64,000 bases of DNA from an uncultured bacterium (GCA_947177425.1 CAMWUN010000002.1:1-64000), one strand, 5' to 3'; positions 16,163 through 25,208 are shown, numbered from the stretch's first letter. The notes: generated by a model not told the origin, from the letters alone. Program-made: numbers and translations.

Positions 16163-17104
16163 TTACATCCGCGCATTTTCTACATTATCCTTAAACCACT
16201 GGTAGGCCAGCTCCACGCCTTCTTCCAATTCTATTTTATGTGTCCAGCCCAGCCCGTGAAGCTTATTTACATCTGTAAGTTTTCTCGGGGTTCCGTCAGG
16301 CATATCCCTGTTCCACACAATTTCGCCCTCAAATCCCACTGTTTTTTTAACGATTTGCGCCAGTTCCTTAATGGTAACTTCTTTTCCGGTCCCGATATTT
16401 ACATGCCGCTCTCCATTATAGTTTTCAAGAAGAAAAACACAGGCGTCAGCCATATCGTCCACATATAAGAATTCCCGCAGAGGTGTCCCTGTTCCCCACA
16501 ATTCTACCGAAGCTGCACCATTCACCTTCGCCTCATGAAACTTGCGTATCATGGCAGGCATTACATGGGAGCCGTCCAAATCATAATTATCATAAGGGCC
16601 GTACAGATTTGTCGGCATACAGCTTATGAAATCATCGCCATACTGTTTCTTATAAAATCTGCACATCTCCATTCCTGCAATCTTGGCGATAGCGTATGCT
16701 TCATTCGTCTCTTCCAGCGGGCCGGTAAGAAGTGCATCCTCCGGTATGGGCTGGGGCGCCATCTTTGGATAAATGCAGGTGCTTCCCAGAAAAAGCAGCT
16801 TTTTCACTTTATATCTATGGCAGCACTCTATCACATTACACTGAATCTGCATATTTTCATATGCAAAATCTGCGGGAGCCGTATTATTGGCATTTATTCC
16901 GCCCACCCTGGCCGCAGCCAGAACAACAATATCCGGCTTTTCCTTCTCAAAAAATTCCCGCACCATGGCCTGATTGGTCAGATCAAGTTCTTTGTGGGTT
17001 TTCCCAACAATATTGGTATATCCCTTTGCCTGGAGATTTCTGACAATTGCGCTCCCCACAAGCCCTCTGTGGCCTGCCACATAAATTTTATCATTTTTTT
17101 CCAT
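16163..17104 (-). CDS. fcl: GDP-L-fucose synthase
   Basis: A 313-residue NADPH-dependent epimerase-reductase that turns GDP-4-keto-6-deoxymannose into GDP-L-fucose. It shows the extended short-chain dehydrogenase features: [10 protein letters not shown] at about residues 11-20 for [13 protein letters not shown] with the catalytic serine, and [10 protein letters not shown] containing the YxxxK pair, plus [12 protein letters not shown]. gmd, supplying its substrate, lies 1.8 kb upstream on the same strand with a membrane protein between, so the pair makes GDP-fucose for a surface polymer or glycoprotein. Confidence 0.95.
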   Translation of the reverse strand: MEKNDKIYVAGHRGLVGSAIVRNLQAKGYTNIVGKTHKELDLTNQAMVREFFEKEKPDIVVLAAARVGGINANNTAPADFAYENMQIQCNVIECCHRYKVKKLLFLGSTCIYPKMAPQPIPEDALLTGPLEETNEAYAIAKIAGMEMCRFYKKQYGDDFISCMPTNLYGPYDNYDLDGSHVMPAMIRKFHEAKVNGAASVELWGTGTPLREFLYVDDMADACVFLLENYNGERHVNIGTGKEVTIKELAQIVKKTVGFEGEIVWNRDMPDGTPRKLTDVNKLHGLGWTHKIELEEGVELAYQWFKDNVENARM

Positions 17105-17192
17105 TATACAATTCCCTTTCTATTTTTATCTATAAGCCGGCATACCTGTACGGGCCAGATATATACAAAAATACATCAGCCTGCCCACATGG

Positions 17193-18866
17193 TCAAAACC
17201 CTGTCGAATGTATCACATCCCGAAATCCCTCTTCGATAGTCTCTCCCCGGAAAATATCCTCCGCTTTTATGGGAGAGGCTGGGAAATCCCTGTATCCTGT
17301 CCTGTCGCCGGATACCGGATGATAAAACGTATAACCATGCAGTTCATAGGCTTCCGTCTCATAATTTTCATAGTCTTTCTGATAAACCATATATTCCGCC
17401 GTAGCTGCTTTCCCCACTTCAATCCCAAAGGCGGCCAGCTTGTATATCCCAAATGCGCAGACCACAATCAGATATATCTTGTATCTGTCCAGGTGGGGGC
17501 TGATTTTCAAATATAGACTGCCCCATACCAGCACTGGAAACAGCCATAAGAACACACATCCGTATCTGACCAGAGGCGCGCTGAGAAGCCAGAACAGAAA
17601 GCAGCCTGCCAGTACTGTCTCCACAAACAGAAAATCCGCCATCTCCATTTTTCTTTTAAGAAATGCATAACCCAGAAAAAATGCCAGCAGCACGATTCCC
17701 CCAAGGGCCATGACCAGAAAAACCTTGTTGGTTCCATCCAGATTCCGAATCCATTCTGGCATCCAGCTTGAAACAGGCTCCCCGTATCTGCCCACATCGC
17801 TGAATCCCCTTCCCCAGACCTGTATTTCCTTAGCGTCATAATCAGCCACGTTTTTTGGAACCTTAAAGTCAAAGGAAAAAAAATCAATGAAAGTAAAGGG
17901 ATAGACCAGCCAGCCGGACAAAATCGCGTTTCTGATAAAGAACGGCGCCGCTGTCCCAAGTCCAAGTCCGATGAATTTAACAATCTCCTTTATACGCTTC
18001 TCCCTCACCATCATGACCGCCGGCTTTAAAACAAGAAGCAGTATCAGCGCACCGGAAAGCTTAACTGTAAGCACGACTACCCCAAACAGGCACAGCAGCC
18101 CATAGGGCAGACAGGATTTTTCTTTTCTCTCTATCAACTCCAGCCATCTGATTACCAGGAAAAACACCATAAGCACCATAAAATAATCTGATGCCGGAGA
18201 TACCATTTCGTCAAAGATTATCAGCAGATAATAGATACTGACAATCCGTGCAAAATCTGAAAGCAGCGGTTTTTTCAGCTTTCCTTTTCCTACCCCTTCC
18301 ATACAGACCAGCGCCAGAAGAAATGCCAGAAATCCGGCGCAGCAATGATAAGACTGCCCTCCCAGAAATGCCATGCTGTAAAGGGCCGACAGGCAGAATG
18401 ACGAACTGTTATAGGCAAGCCTGCTGTGCAGATTCCCCAGCCCCGGCACAGCCCTGTACTCCTCTATCCACCGGATACTCTGGGCATGGTAAAGTCCTGT
18501 ATCATAATGTATAATTCCCCTGGATGTCCCATAGGCAGCCAAAAGAAGAAGCAGGAAAACAGCAAACGCCTTAACCGGTGAAATGGTCAGCCGGAGCGTA
18601 TGCAGATTTTCCTCAAGTTCTTTTTTTAAATATATAATACATATAATGCAGACAAGAAGCAAAAGGAGATTTGCTCCCAAACCAACCTTCCAGAAAATGC
18701 TGAAAAACTGGGAATAAACTGTTACCACTCCTATGCCTGCATACAGGTAACTGGTTTCCTTTTCGCACCGGAATACGCCTTTACCTGAAATAAGCCTGAT
18801 AAACGCAAACCCTGTCACATAACAGGTAAACAGCATATACAGCCAGATGAATATGACAGAAAGCAT
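17193..18866 (-). CDS. Polytopic membrane protein, LIC_10190-like (probable GT-C glycosyltransferase)
   Basis: A 557-residue integral membrane protein with about 11-13 hydrophobic segments. A loop near residues 120-150 reads HYDTGLYHAQSIRWIEEY followed by VPGLGNLHSRLAYNSS, a conserved signature I associate with LIC_10190-type membrane proteins found in surface polysaccharide loci. GT-C glycosyltransferases have a similar build with an acidic residue in the first outer loop, so transfer of a lipid-linked sugar is a reasonable guess but not shown. It lies between gmd and fcl, which ties it to fucose-containing glycan assembly. Confidence 0.75.
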   Translation of the reverse strand: MLSVIFIWLYMLFTCYVTGFAFIRLISGKGVFRCEKETSYLYAGIGVVTVYSQFFSIFWKVGLGANLLLLLVCIICIIYLKKELEENLHTLRLTISPVKAFAVFLLLLLAAYGTSRGIIHYDTGLYHAQSIRWIEEYRAVPGLGNLHSRLAYNSSSFCLSALYSMAFLGGQSYHCCAGFLAFLLALVCMEGVGKGKLKKPLLSDFARIVSIYYLLIIFDEMVSPASDYFMVLMVFFLVIRWLELIERKEKSCLPYGLLCLFGVVVLTVKLSGALILLLVLKPAVMMVREKRIKEIVKFIGLGLGTAAPFFIRNAILSGWLVYPFTFIDFFSFDFKVPKNVADYDAKEIQVWGRGFSDVGRYGEPVSSWMPEWIRNLDGTNKVFLVMALGGIVLLAFFLGYAFLKRKMEMADFLFVETVLAGCFLFWLLSAPLVRYGCVFLWLFPVLVWGSLYLKISPHLDRYKIYLIVVCAFGIYKLAAFGIEVGKAATAEYMVYQKDYENYETEAYELHGYTFYHPVSGDRTGYRDFPASPIKAEDIFRGETIEEGFRDVIHSTGF

Positions 18867-18895
18867 GCAATCATCCTCTTCTTTACGTAACTAAA

Positions 18896-19969
18896 TTATT
18901 TGTCCTTCCTGCTCTCCCTGTATTCCCTGCAGTCCATGCCGGCTACCGCTTTCAGGTCAGAATCCATCATCATGGCTACCAGACCTTCAAAGTCCACTTT
19001 CCTCTTCCAGCCCAGTACCTTTTCCGCCTTTGAAGCATCTCCCCAAAGGTATTCCACTTCTGCCGGGCGGTAAAATTCGGGATTCACATCCACTAAAAGC
19101 CTGCCTGTATCCGCATCAATTCCCTTCTCATTTACCCCTGTGCCCTGCCACACAATGGTAATGCCAAGTTCCTTAAAAGCCGCCTCCACAAACTCCCTTA
19201 CTGTGTGCGTCTCATTGGTAGCAAGCACATAATCGCCGGGCTTGTCCTGCTGGAGCATCATCCACATGCCTTCCACATAGTCCCCGGCATATCCCCAGTC
19301 ACGCTTGGCATTCATATTTCCAAGGGAAAGCCTGTCCTGCCTGCCCGCAATCATATTGGCAATGGCAAGGGTAATTTTTCTGGTAACAAAGTTTTCTCCA
19401 CGCCTGGGAGACTCATGGTTAAACAGAATACCGTTGCATGCAAACATGTTATAGGATTCTCTGTAATTTACTGTAATCCAGTAAGAATAAAGCTTTGCCG
19501 CGCCGTATGGGCTTTTCGGATAAAAAGGCGTATTTTCGTTCTGGGGCGCCGTCTCGGGAAGCCCTCCGAATAATTCGGAAGTAGACGCCTGGTAATATCT
19601 GCAATTGCCGCCGTTTACCCTGATTGCCTCCAGAAGCTTTAAGGTGCTTACCCCGGTAGCTTCCGCCGTATATTCCGGCACATCAAATGATATCCCCACA
19701 TGTGACTGTGCCGCCAGATTATAAACTTCTGTGGGACGGATTTCCGCTATCAGCCGCATAAGGTTGCTGGAGTCTGTTGTATCTGCAAAGTGCAGGAAAA
19801 ATTTTACTTTATTGTAATCCGATTGAATAATATGGTCAATACGTGATGTATTACTGATACTGTGTCTTCTCACAAGGCCATGCACCTGGTACCCCTGTTC
19901 CAGTAAAAATTCTGCAAGGTAAGAACCGTCCTGCCCTGTAATTCCTGTGATTAAAGCTGTCTTCTGCAT
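18896..19969 (-). CDS. gmd: GDP-mannose 4,6-dehydratase
   Basis: A 357-residue short-chain dehydrogenase-like enzyme converting GDP-D-mannose to GDP-4-keto-6-deoxy-D-mannose. The NADP-binding [12 protein letters not shown] is at residues 9-20; the RRHS segment that binds cofactor phosphate is at 35-38; ASTSELFGG and [12 protein letters not shown] (YxxxK) supply the active site. It is the first gene of the minus-strand gmd/membrane protein/fcl/FkbM run, with a promoter overlapping that of the divergent AraC gene. Confidence 0.96.
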   Translation of the reverse strand: MQKTALITGITGQDGSYLAEFLLEQGYQVHGLVRRHSISNTSRIDHIIQSDYNKVKFFLHFADTTDSSNLMRLIAEIRPTEVYNLAAQSHVGISFDVPEYTAEATGVSTLKLLEAIRVNGGNCRYYQASTSELFGGLPETAPQNENTPFYPKSPYGAAKLYSYWITVNYRESYNMFACNGILFNHESPRRGENFVTRKITLAIANMIAGRQDRLSLGNMNAKRDWGYAGDYVEGMWMMLQQDKPGDYVLATNETHTVREFVEAAFKELGITIVWQGTGVNEKGIDADTGRLLVDVNPEFYRPAEVEYLWGDASKAEKVLGWKRKVDFEGLVAMMMDSDLKAVAGMDCREYRESRKDK

Positions 19970-20014
19970 AAATTTCTCCTTTAAAATTTGTCTTATTTTG
20001 CTATATCATTAGGG

Positions 20015-20043
20015 AGTATACTATTGTATAATATCAATGGCAA
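20015..20043 (-). promoter_or_regulatory. Predicted promoter of gmd, overlapping a divergent promoter
   Basis: TTGCCA (20038-20043), 17-base spacer, TATACT (20015-20020) on the minus strand. On the plus strand TATAAT (20027-20032) could serve the AraC gene, but its -35 is poor. The two -10 elements are interleaved, so the genes may compete or share control. Confidence 0.65.
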
Positions 20044-20100
20044 TCAAATATATTGCGTAAAAACAGAAAAATATTGCTAATTGTACTAAGGAGACTTCCC

Positions 20101-20937
20101 ATGCCCAAAACTTCCTCTGCGCGGATACTATCAACCCCTTCCGCCTATGCAAAATCCCACTATTTCTACGTCCAGGAAGTGGGAACCCTTCAGAGCTTAG
20201 AACCCCATATCAGTAAACGCCAGAACTTAAATTCCTTCTTATTTCTTACCGTTTTAGACGGTGAGGGCGCTTTGTCTTACTGTGGCGAACAGCGCAGGCT
20301 CTCTGCGGGAGACTGCGTATTTATTAACTGTGCCCAGCCCTATTCCCATGAAAGCAGCGCCTCCCACCCGTGGAGTCTAAAGTGGGTACATTTTAACGGC
20401 CCCGACGCCCGCTCCTATTATGACTACTACATTTCCCGTGAAAACCCTTATCTCTTTCATCCCAGAAGTATTTTGCCTTTTACCGATGCCCTGGATCAGC
20501 TTTATCTCTGCCATCAGACAAAGAGCCCTTTAATGGAACTTACCTCCAACAAATATATTACTGATATTATTACCCTCTGCTTCACGGAAAATGAATCCCT
20601 CAAAATGGGAGAATATACCATATCTGCCAAGATACGGCAGGTTCATGAGTATATCAGCGAAAATTATCATCAGAAAATTTCTCTTGAAGATTTATCAAGT
20701 CGTTTTTTTATCAGCAAATATCATCTGTCCCGGGAATACAAAAAGTTTTACGGCGTAACGTTAGGAAATGCCCTGGCTTCCCAGCGCATTTCCCATGCGA
20801 AATCCATGCTCCGTTTCAGCGATGACTCCATTGACACAATCGCCCTCAACTGCGGTTTCCAGGATTCCGGCTATTTCATTAAAGTTTTCAAGCGCACCGA
20901 AAATATGACTCCGCTCCAGTACCGGAAAAAGTGGTAG
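20101..20937 (+). CDS. AraC-family transcriptional regulator
   Basis: A 278-residue regulator: an N-terminal cupin-like sugar-sensing domain (GEGALSYCGEQRRLSAGDCVFIN, residues about 55-85, typical of AraC_binding) and a C-terminal double helix-turn-helix beginning near 185, with SLEDLSSRFFISKYHLSREYK-like first helix pair and the second ending GYFIKVFKRTENMTPLQYR. ATG 20101 has AAGGAG seven bases upstream; a longer frame to 20053 lacks this. It is divergent from gmd and convergent with the PAP2-like gene; its regulon is unknown, but the surface-sugar genes next door are candidates. Confidence 0.9.
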   Translation: MPKTSSARILSTPSAYAKSHYFYVQEVGTLQSLEPHISKRQNLNSFLFLTVLDGEGALSYCGEQRRLSAGDCVFINCAQPYSHESSASHPWSLKWVHFNGPDARSYYDYYISRENPYLFHPRSILPFTDALDQLYLCHQTKSPLMELTSNKYITDIITLCFTENESLKMGEYTISAKIRQVHEYISENYHQKISLEDLSSRFFISKYHLSREYKKFYGVTLGNALASQRISHAKSMLRFSDDSIDTIALNCGFQDSGYFIKVFKRTENMTPLQYRKKW

Positions 20938-20981
20938 GAAGTGTCATTCCTTCAAAAGGTACCTTATGGGGGCTGAGTATA

Positions 20982-21440
20982 TTATGCCGGAGTACCCACA
21001 ATCAGGGCGATTACGATGCCAAGGATGGCTCCCATCAGCACCTGTAAAGGGGTATGTCCCACAAATTCTTTCAATTTTTCTTCAGCGCTTATCTGGTTTC
21101 CCATATTCGTAAATACTTCCAGCATTTCATTAAGTATCCGGCCTTGTTTGCCGGTTTCCCTGCGTACTCCCATGGCATCGTACATGACGATAATTGCCAG
21201 CATGACAGTGATTGCAAACTCAAAGCTTCCGCCGCCATACTTCATTCCCACAGCAGTGGCAAGCGCGCAGACTGTCGCCGAATGGGAACTGGGCATTCCG
21301 CCGCTTCCCACCATTCTCTCGGCCACGAATTTTTTATTGATAATCATGTGAATCAGTGTTTTTAATATCTGCGCAACCAGCCAGCCTAAAACTGCGGAAA
21401 TAAATATCTGGTTGTCCAGCAGTTCTGTTAAGAAGTCCAT
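20982..21440 (-). CDS. Divergent PAP2-family membrane protein (YuiD/DUF212)
   Basis: A 152-residue membrane protein of the DUF212/divergent PAP2 family, with about four helices. The phosphatase-like motif GGMPSSHSATVCAL (about 46-59) and a later MYDAMGVRRETGKQ match. True PAP2 enzymes dephosphorylate lipid phosphates; the substrate of this branch is not established. It has its own promoter and is the last gene before the convergent AraC gene. Confidence 0.9.
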   Translation of the reverse strand: MDFLTELLDNQIFISAVLGWLVAQILKTLIHMIINKKFVAERMVGSGGMPSSHSATVCALATAVGMKYGGGSFEFAITVMLAIIVMYDAMGVRRETGKQGRILNEMLEVFTNMGNQISAEEKLKEFVGHTPLQVLMGAILGIVIALIVGTPA

Positions 21441-21512
21441 TTAACCCCCATCTAAGTCCTTTCCAATAAAACATACCATCAATTTAAAAATTTTTTTTAA
21501 ATATCTTTTTTT

Positions 21513-21541
21513 ATTGTAACCTTAAATTTCATTTTAAGCAA
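21513..21541 (-). promoter_or_regulatory. Predicted promoter of the PAP2-like gene
   Basis: TTGCTT (21536-21541), 17-base spacer, TACAAT (21513-21518) on the minus strand. The repeated 36-bp element begins at the very next base upstream of the -35. Confidence 0.65.
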
Positions 21542-21577
21542 CAAACGATGCCACATTTTATGAACCAGCTTATTGTA
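21542..21577. repeat. 36-bp intergenic element, copy A
   Basis: Matches copy B at 24741-24776 at 29 of 36 positions without gaps (shared cores CAAACG, TGCCACA, CCAGCTTATTG). Both copies adjoin the terminator of a minus-strand gene. No known repeat family is recognised. Confidence 0.7.
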
Positions 21578-21580
21578 AGC

Positions 21581-21608
21581 AAATGGGACTGCTTTTGCAG
21601 TCCCATTT
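21581..21608. terminator. Terminator after the DUF3048 lipoprotein gene
   Basis: A perfect 12-bp stem (AAATGGGACTGC/GCAGTCCCATTT) with a TTTT loop, starting 11 bases after the stop codon at 21619. The T-run on the minus strand is short. Confidence 0.75.
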
Positions 21609-21618
21609 AATTTAATTG

Positions 21619-22788
21619 TTATTTAGCTTCAATCGTCTTTCCGTCTACTGTAAAGGTATCGCCGTCTTCAAGAATGCAGACCATGGTCTTTCCTGTATTT
21701 AATTTGATTTCATTTCCGTCATCATCATAATATCTGGTAGCGCCATAATCAGTAGTCTTTTCCCATGTTACATGAATACCCTTGCCGTTTGTGAAGAACC
21801 AGCCATCCCGGGTTGTATCATGGCACTGGAACGCCAGATAACCCTTCTGATCCCTTACCTCATAATAAGTATTCTGAATCAGAATATTTTTAAAAGCAAG
21901 CTGTTCATTGTTGGCCAGGTCAACATGAGGGCCGTCGCTGTCGCCGGACAAATGCTGGAACCTGTCGTATAATCCTGTACTTTCATTATATACAAAATAG
22001 CAGTTAGTTACAGGATAAGCCGGGGACATATCCACCTTTGAAGCAGTGATTGCATCTGAGTACTGATCCAGTGTATTGGGCGAACTTTCGGAAGCAAACA
22101 GATAATGCTGGTCATCGGCATATCCGTCCCTGTATGTCAGGGGATAATTATAGTGGCTGGCTGCATCCTTAATTTTTTCGGTACTGGTAAATGCATTGTC
22201 TGTGGAGTTCTTGGCCGCTTCCCTGAAACTTGCATTGCTGTAAGCGATACAGTTAATATTCTGCGTATCCTTACGTCCAATAATATCATCTATGTAGAAG
22301 GGACCGCCAAAATGGACATAAAGGGCATCCCATTCAAAAGCCCAGTATACGTAATAATCACGGCAGCTTCTGATATTTCCCAGCTTGCTGATATTGCTCC
22401 AGTCATCAAAAATGCCCATCAGTCTTGTCATGCTGCCTTCCACATTACATTCATAAAGGACTGATACATTGGAAATCCCATAATGGCTGGCTGTCTTTGA
22501 ATTGGGAATCATAACTGCAACGGGACGGGTATTGTTAACTTCCTCATCCACCCATTCATTTGTAATTCTGCTTCTTACCATGCCTTCCTGGGGGGGCGTT
22601 TCCGTTTCCTGCTCTTCTCCTCCTGTTTCCTGCTCGGCCGGTTCCGTATTCTCTTTTTGTAATTCAGGCTGGGCCTCAACGATGGGCCCCACAACCGGCT
22701 GCTGTTCCCCTGAGTCTTTTCCACAGCCTGCTAATAAAAGAGATGACGATAAGGCTGCAAGAAAAAAAACCTGTAATCTTTTCATCAT
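21619..22788 (-). CDS. DUF3048 (YerB-like) lipoprotein
   Basis: A 389-residue predicted lipoprotein: hydrophobic leader and lipobox LLAGC with the lipid-attached Cys at 22, then a Glu/Gln-rich linker to about residue 70, then the DUF3048 domains starting near the NTRPVAVMIPN segment. YerB-type proteins are surface-anchored and of unknown function. Two ATG codons in tandem share one ribosome binding site (GTGAGGAAAT). It is monocistronic, with its own promoter and terminator. Confidence 0.88.
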   Translation of the reverse strand: MMKRLQVFFLAALSSSLLLAGCGKDSGEQQPVVGPIVEAQPELQKENTEPAEQETGGEEQETETPPQEGMVRSRITNEWVDEEVNNTRPVAVMIPNSKTASHYGISNVSVLYECNVEGSMTRLMGIFDDWSNISKLGNIRSCRDYYVYWAFEWDALYVHFGGPFYIDDIIGRKDTQNINCIAYSNASFREAAKNSTDNAFTSTEKIKDAASHYNYPLTYRDGYADDQHYLFASESSPNTLDQYSDAITASKVDMSPAYPVTNCYFVYNESTGLYDRFQHLSGDSDGPHVDLANNEQLAFKNILIQNTYYEVRDQKGYLAFQCHDTTRDGWFFTNGKGIHVTWEKTTDYGATRYYDDDGNEIKLNTGKTMVCILEDGDTFTVDGKTIEAK

Positions 22789-22844
22789 ATTTCCTCACTT
22801 TCAGTTTCTTTCAATAGTGATTTATCCAAAATCATACGACTTTC

Positions 22845-22873
22845 ATTATAGCATAGAAGATATAAGCCGTCAC
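22845..22873 (-). promoter_or_regulatory. Predicted promoter of the DUF3048 gene
   Basis: GTGACG (22868-22873), 17-base spacer and extended -10 TGC-TATAAT (22845-22850) on the minus strand, 56 bases before the start codon. Confidence 0.7.
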
Positions 22874-22919
22874 TAGTAAATTGTGTAAAAATAAATACGA
22901 ATATATTAAGAAATTATTA

Positions 22920-24602
22920 CTATTTCCTTTCCCCCAGTCCCAGTCTGTTGACTGCCGAAAAAATTGCACGTACGCTGGCCCTTGTAATATTGGAACTTAC
23001 ACCCACGCCGTAAGTGACTTTTCCATTATCCGCATCCAGCAGATGAATATAAGCTGCTGCCTGGGAATTGGAACCGCTCTGAAGGGCATGCTCCTCGTAA
23101 TCCAGTATCTTGATTGCAGCGCCAAGTTCCTCCTTCAGACCTCTCTGAACCGCATCGATAGGCCCGTTTCCTACAGCTTCAAACTTCTTTTGAACGTCTC
23201 TGTCAGTATAAGTAACATATACCTTTGTATCAAACTCTGACTTAACTTCTTCACTCAAATCGTCTACCCGGAGCCTGCGGAAGTGGATAGGCTCTTTCTT
23301 ATCCAGATATTCTGCCCGGAACGAATTCATAATCTCATCCGGCGATACTTCTCCCTGTTTTTCCGAAATGGCCTGGATGACATCGGCAAATTCCCTGTGC
23401 ATGCCCTTAGGCAGCTTGAATCCAAAATAAGTATCCATAATAAATGCCACCCCGCCCTTTCCAGACTGGGAGTTGATACGTACAATAGGCTCATATTCTC
23501 TTCCAATATCAGAAGGATCGATGGGGAGATAAGGAACCTGCCAGTACTCATTACCCCTTTCTTTCATGGCCTTTACCCCTTTATTGATGGCATCCTGATG
23601 GGAACCTGAAAAAGCAGTAAACACCAGTTTTCCGGCATATGGATGCCTGGGATGGATAGGTATTTTGCAACATCTTTCATAAATCTCGATAATCTCGTTG
23701 ACTTTCTCTATATTTAATTCGGGGTTAATTCCCTGGGAAAACATATTATAAGCGATGTTCAGCACATCCACGTTTCCGGTTCTCTCCCCATTGCCAAAAA
23801 GTGTCCCTTCTACTCTCTCTGCCCCTGCCAGCATCGCAAGTTCCGCAGAGGCCACTCCGGTTCCTCTGTCATTGTGTGGATGCACACTTAAAATAATGGT
23901 ATCCCTGTTTTTAAAGTGATGATCCATCCACTCAATCTGGTCTGCATACACATTGGGCGTATTCATTTCCACTGTAGAAGGCAGATTGATAATGATAGGA
24001 TTTTCCTTCGTAGGCTCCCAGGCTTCCTGCACTGCGGTACAGATATCAAGGGCAAAGTCCAGTTCCGTGCCCGTAAAACTCTCCGGGGAATATTCCAGTA
24101 TAATTTTTCCTGGGAATTTTGCAGCGCGCTCCTTGACCATCAGAGTTCCCTTCACAGCAATGTCTTTGATTTCCTCCCGGTCCATACCAAATACCACATC
24201 CCTCTGGAGGGTGGATGTAGAATTATAAATATGCACAATAGCTTCCCTGCACCCTTCAATCGCCTCAAAGGTACGGTCAATCAATTCCTCACGGCACTGC
24301 GTAAGAACTTGCACACGGACATCATCAGGAATCATTTTCCTCTCGATAAGCTGGCGCAGAAAATCAAACTCAATCTGACTGGCTGCCGGAAATCCGATTT
24401 CTATTTCCTTGAATCCAAGCCTGATAAGATACTGGAACATCTCTATTTTCTCGCTCACTACCATAGGGTCAATGAGCGCCTGGTTCCCATCCCTTAAATC
24501 CACGCTGCACCAGATTGGCGCCCTCTCAATTTCTTTCCGGGGCCATTCCCTTTCCGGATAATCAACCACTGGATTCTTTCTATAGCGCTTATAATTTAAC
24601 AT
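22920..24602 (-). CDS. leuA: 2-isopropylmalate synthase
   Basis: A 560-residue enzyme condensing acetyl-CoA with 2-ketoisovalerate, the first committed step of leucine synthesis. The HMGL-like TIM barrel starts near residue 30 (VDLRDGNQAL, metal-binding Asp) with SVHPHNDRGTGVA and a GNGERTGN loop; the last 130 residues form the LeuA dimer/allosteric domain that binds leucine (GNGPIDAVQRGL, GVGVSSNITRASVRAI). The length and YKRYRKNPVVDYPEREWP leader fit the long LeuA class of actinobacteria and some Clostridia. leuB/C/D are not adjacent here. It is preceded by a 180-base structured leader. Confidence 0.95.
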   Translation of the reverse strand: MLNYKRYRKNPVVDYPEREWPRKEIERAPIWCSVDLRDGNQALIDPMVVSEKIEMFQYLIRLGFKEIEIGFPAASQIEFDFLRQLIERKMIPDDVRVQVLTQCREELIDRTFEAIEGCREAIVHIYNSTSTLQRDVVFGMDREEIKDIAVKGTLMVKERAAKFPGKIILEYSPESFTGTELDFALDICTAVQEAWEPTKENPIIINLPSTVEMNTPNVYADQIEWMDHHFKNRDTIILSVHPHNDRGTGVASAELAMLAGAERVEGTLFGNGERTGNVDVLNIAYNMFSQGINPELNIEKVNEIIEIYERCCKIPIHPRHPYAGKLVFTAFSGSHQDAINKGVKAMKERGNEYWQVPYLPIDPSDIGREYEPIVRINSQSGKGGVAFIMDTYFGFKLPKGMHREFADVIQAISEKQGEVSPDEIMNSFRAEYLDKKEPIHFRRLRVDDLSEEVKSEFDTKVYVTYTDRDVQKKFEAVGNGPIDAVQRGLKEELGAAIKILDYEEHALQSGSNSQAAAYIHLLDADNGKVTYGVGVSSNITRASVRAIFSAVNRLGLGERK

Positions 24603-24777
24603 AATTTCCTCCTCTTCAAATATCTCAGCCTCCGGCAGGGAAAATTTACCCTGCCCGCCGCAGAAGCCTGCTGCACCAGCAGTTAACTTCCACTTGCGTC
24701 ACTACGCCCAAACGCTGACATGCTTCACGGGCCTTATCCGCAAACGCTGCCACACTTTGCAAGCCAGCTTATTGCAT
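24603..24777 (-). ncRNA. Structured leader upstream of leuA (candidate attenuator)
   Basis: The GC-rich 5' region contains three consecutive hairpins on the minus strand: GCGTAGTGACGC (near 24697-24708), CTGCTG/CAGCAG (24668-24682) and GGCAGGG/CCCTGCC (24634-24655, ending about 30 bases before the start). Some arms can also pair with each other, as expected of an attenuator. No T-box sequence (GGGTGGTACCGCG type) is seen, nor a run of Leu codons behind a good start. No clear promoter lies inside it. Confidence 0.45.
24741..24776. repeat. 36-bp intergenic element, copy B
   Basis: Second copy of the element at 21542-21577 (29 of 36 identical). It abuts the T-run of the ptsH terminator. A nine-base part, CAAACGCTG, recurs at 24709-24717. 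Confidence 0.7.
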
Positions 24778-24809
24778 AAAAAGCCGATCCAGATATAAAC
24801 GGGACCGGC
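24778..24809 (-). terminator. Terminator after ptsH
   Basis: Minus-strand stem GCCGGTCC/GGATCGGC (one G-U pair) with an 11-base loop and a following T5. It starts 37 bases after the ptsH stop codon. It could also lie in the leuA transcript if a leuA promoter sits near 24820-24840. Confidence 0.7.
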
Positions 24810-24846
24810 CTTATAATACATATACTCTTTTGAGCTTATGGGCTAT

Positions 24847-25110
24847 TTATTCACCAAGCCCATTTTCAATTGCTTTTACCAGAGTCCGCAGCGCTTCCAC
24901 CTCGTCTTCGCCTTCACAGACAAATTCAATCTCATCGCCGCATTTCACGCAGGCACCCAAAACGCTTAACACGCTTTTGGCATTAGCAGTATTATCCCTA
25001 AATGTAAAGGTTATTAATGACTTAAACTGCATTGCTTCCTTACATAGGATGCCGGCTGGCCTTAAGTGAAGACCTGTTGGGTTCTTTATAACCACTTTCT
25101 GGCTTACCAT
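24847..25110 (-). CDS. ptsH: Phosphocarrier protein HPr
   Basis: An 87-residue HPr with both regulatory sites: His15 in GLHLRP (13-18), phosphorylated by Enzyme I, and Ser46 in AKSVL (44-48), phosphorylated by HPr kinase. It relays phosphate to sugar-specific PTS components and, as P-Ser-HPr, works with CcpA. The start at 25110 follows GGAGGG at nine bases; a TTG five codons earlier would lie on top of that site. No ptsI follows; the gene stands alone between glmM and a terminator. The window's second HPr-like gene lacks His15. Confidence 0.93.
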   Translation of the reverse strand: MVSQKVVIKNPTGLHLRPAGILCKEAMQFKSLITFTFRDNTANAKSVLSVLGACVKCGDEIEFVCEGEDEVEALRTLVKAIENGLGE

Positions 25111-25208
25111 AACACTTCCCTCCAATTTTCTTTCTGCCTGAAACCTCCAGCCGAAGTCTTTCTCTTATTACTATAACATCTTTCTATCTCTTTCTCAAGC
25201 ACTAGTTA

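Noticed and set aside
24603-24777. T-box riboswitch upstream of leuA
   Set aside because: No T-box consensus or typical Stem I features were found, and the terminator lies at the far end of the region rather than next to leuA.
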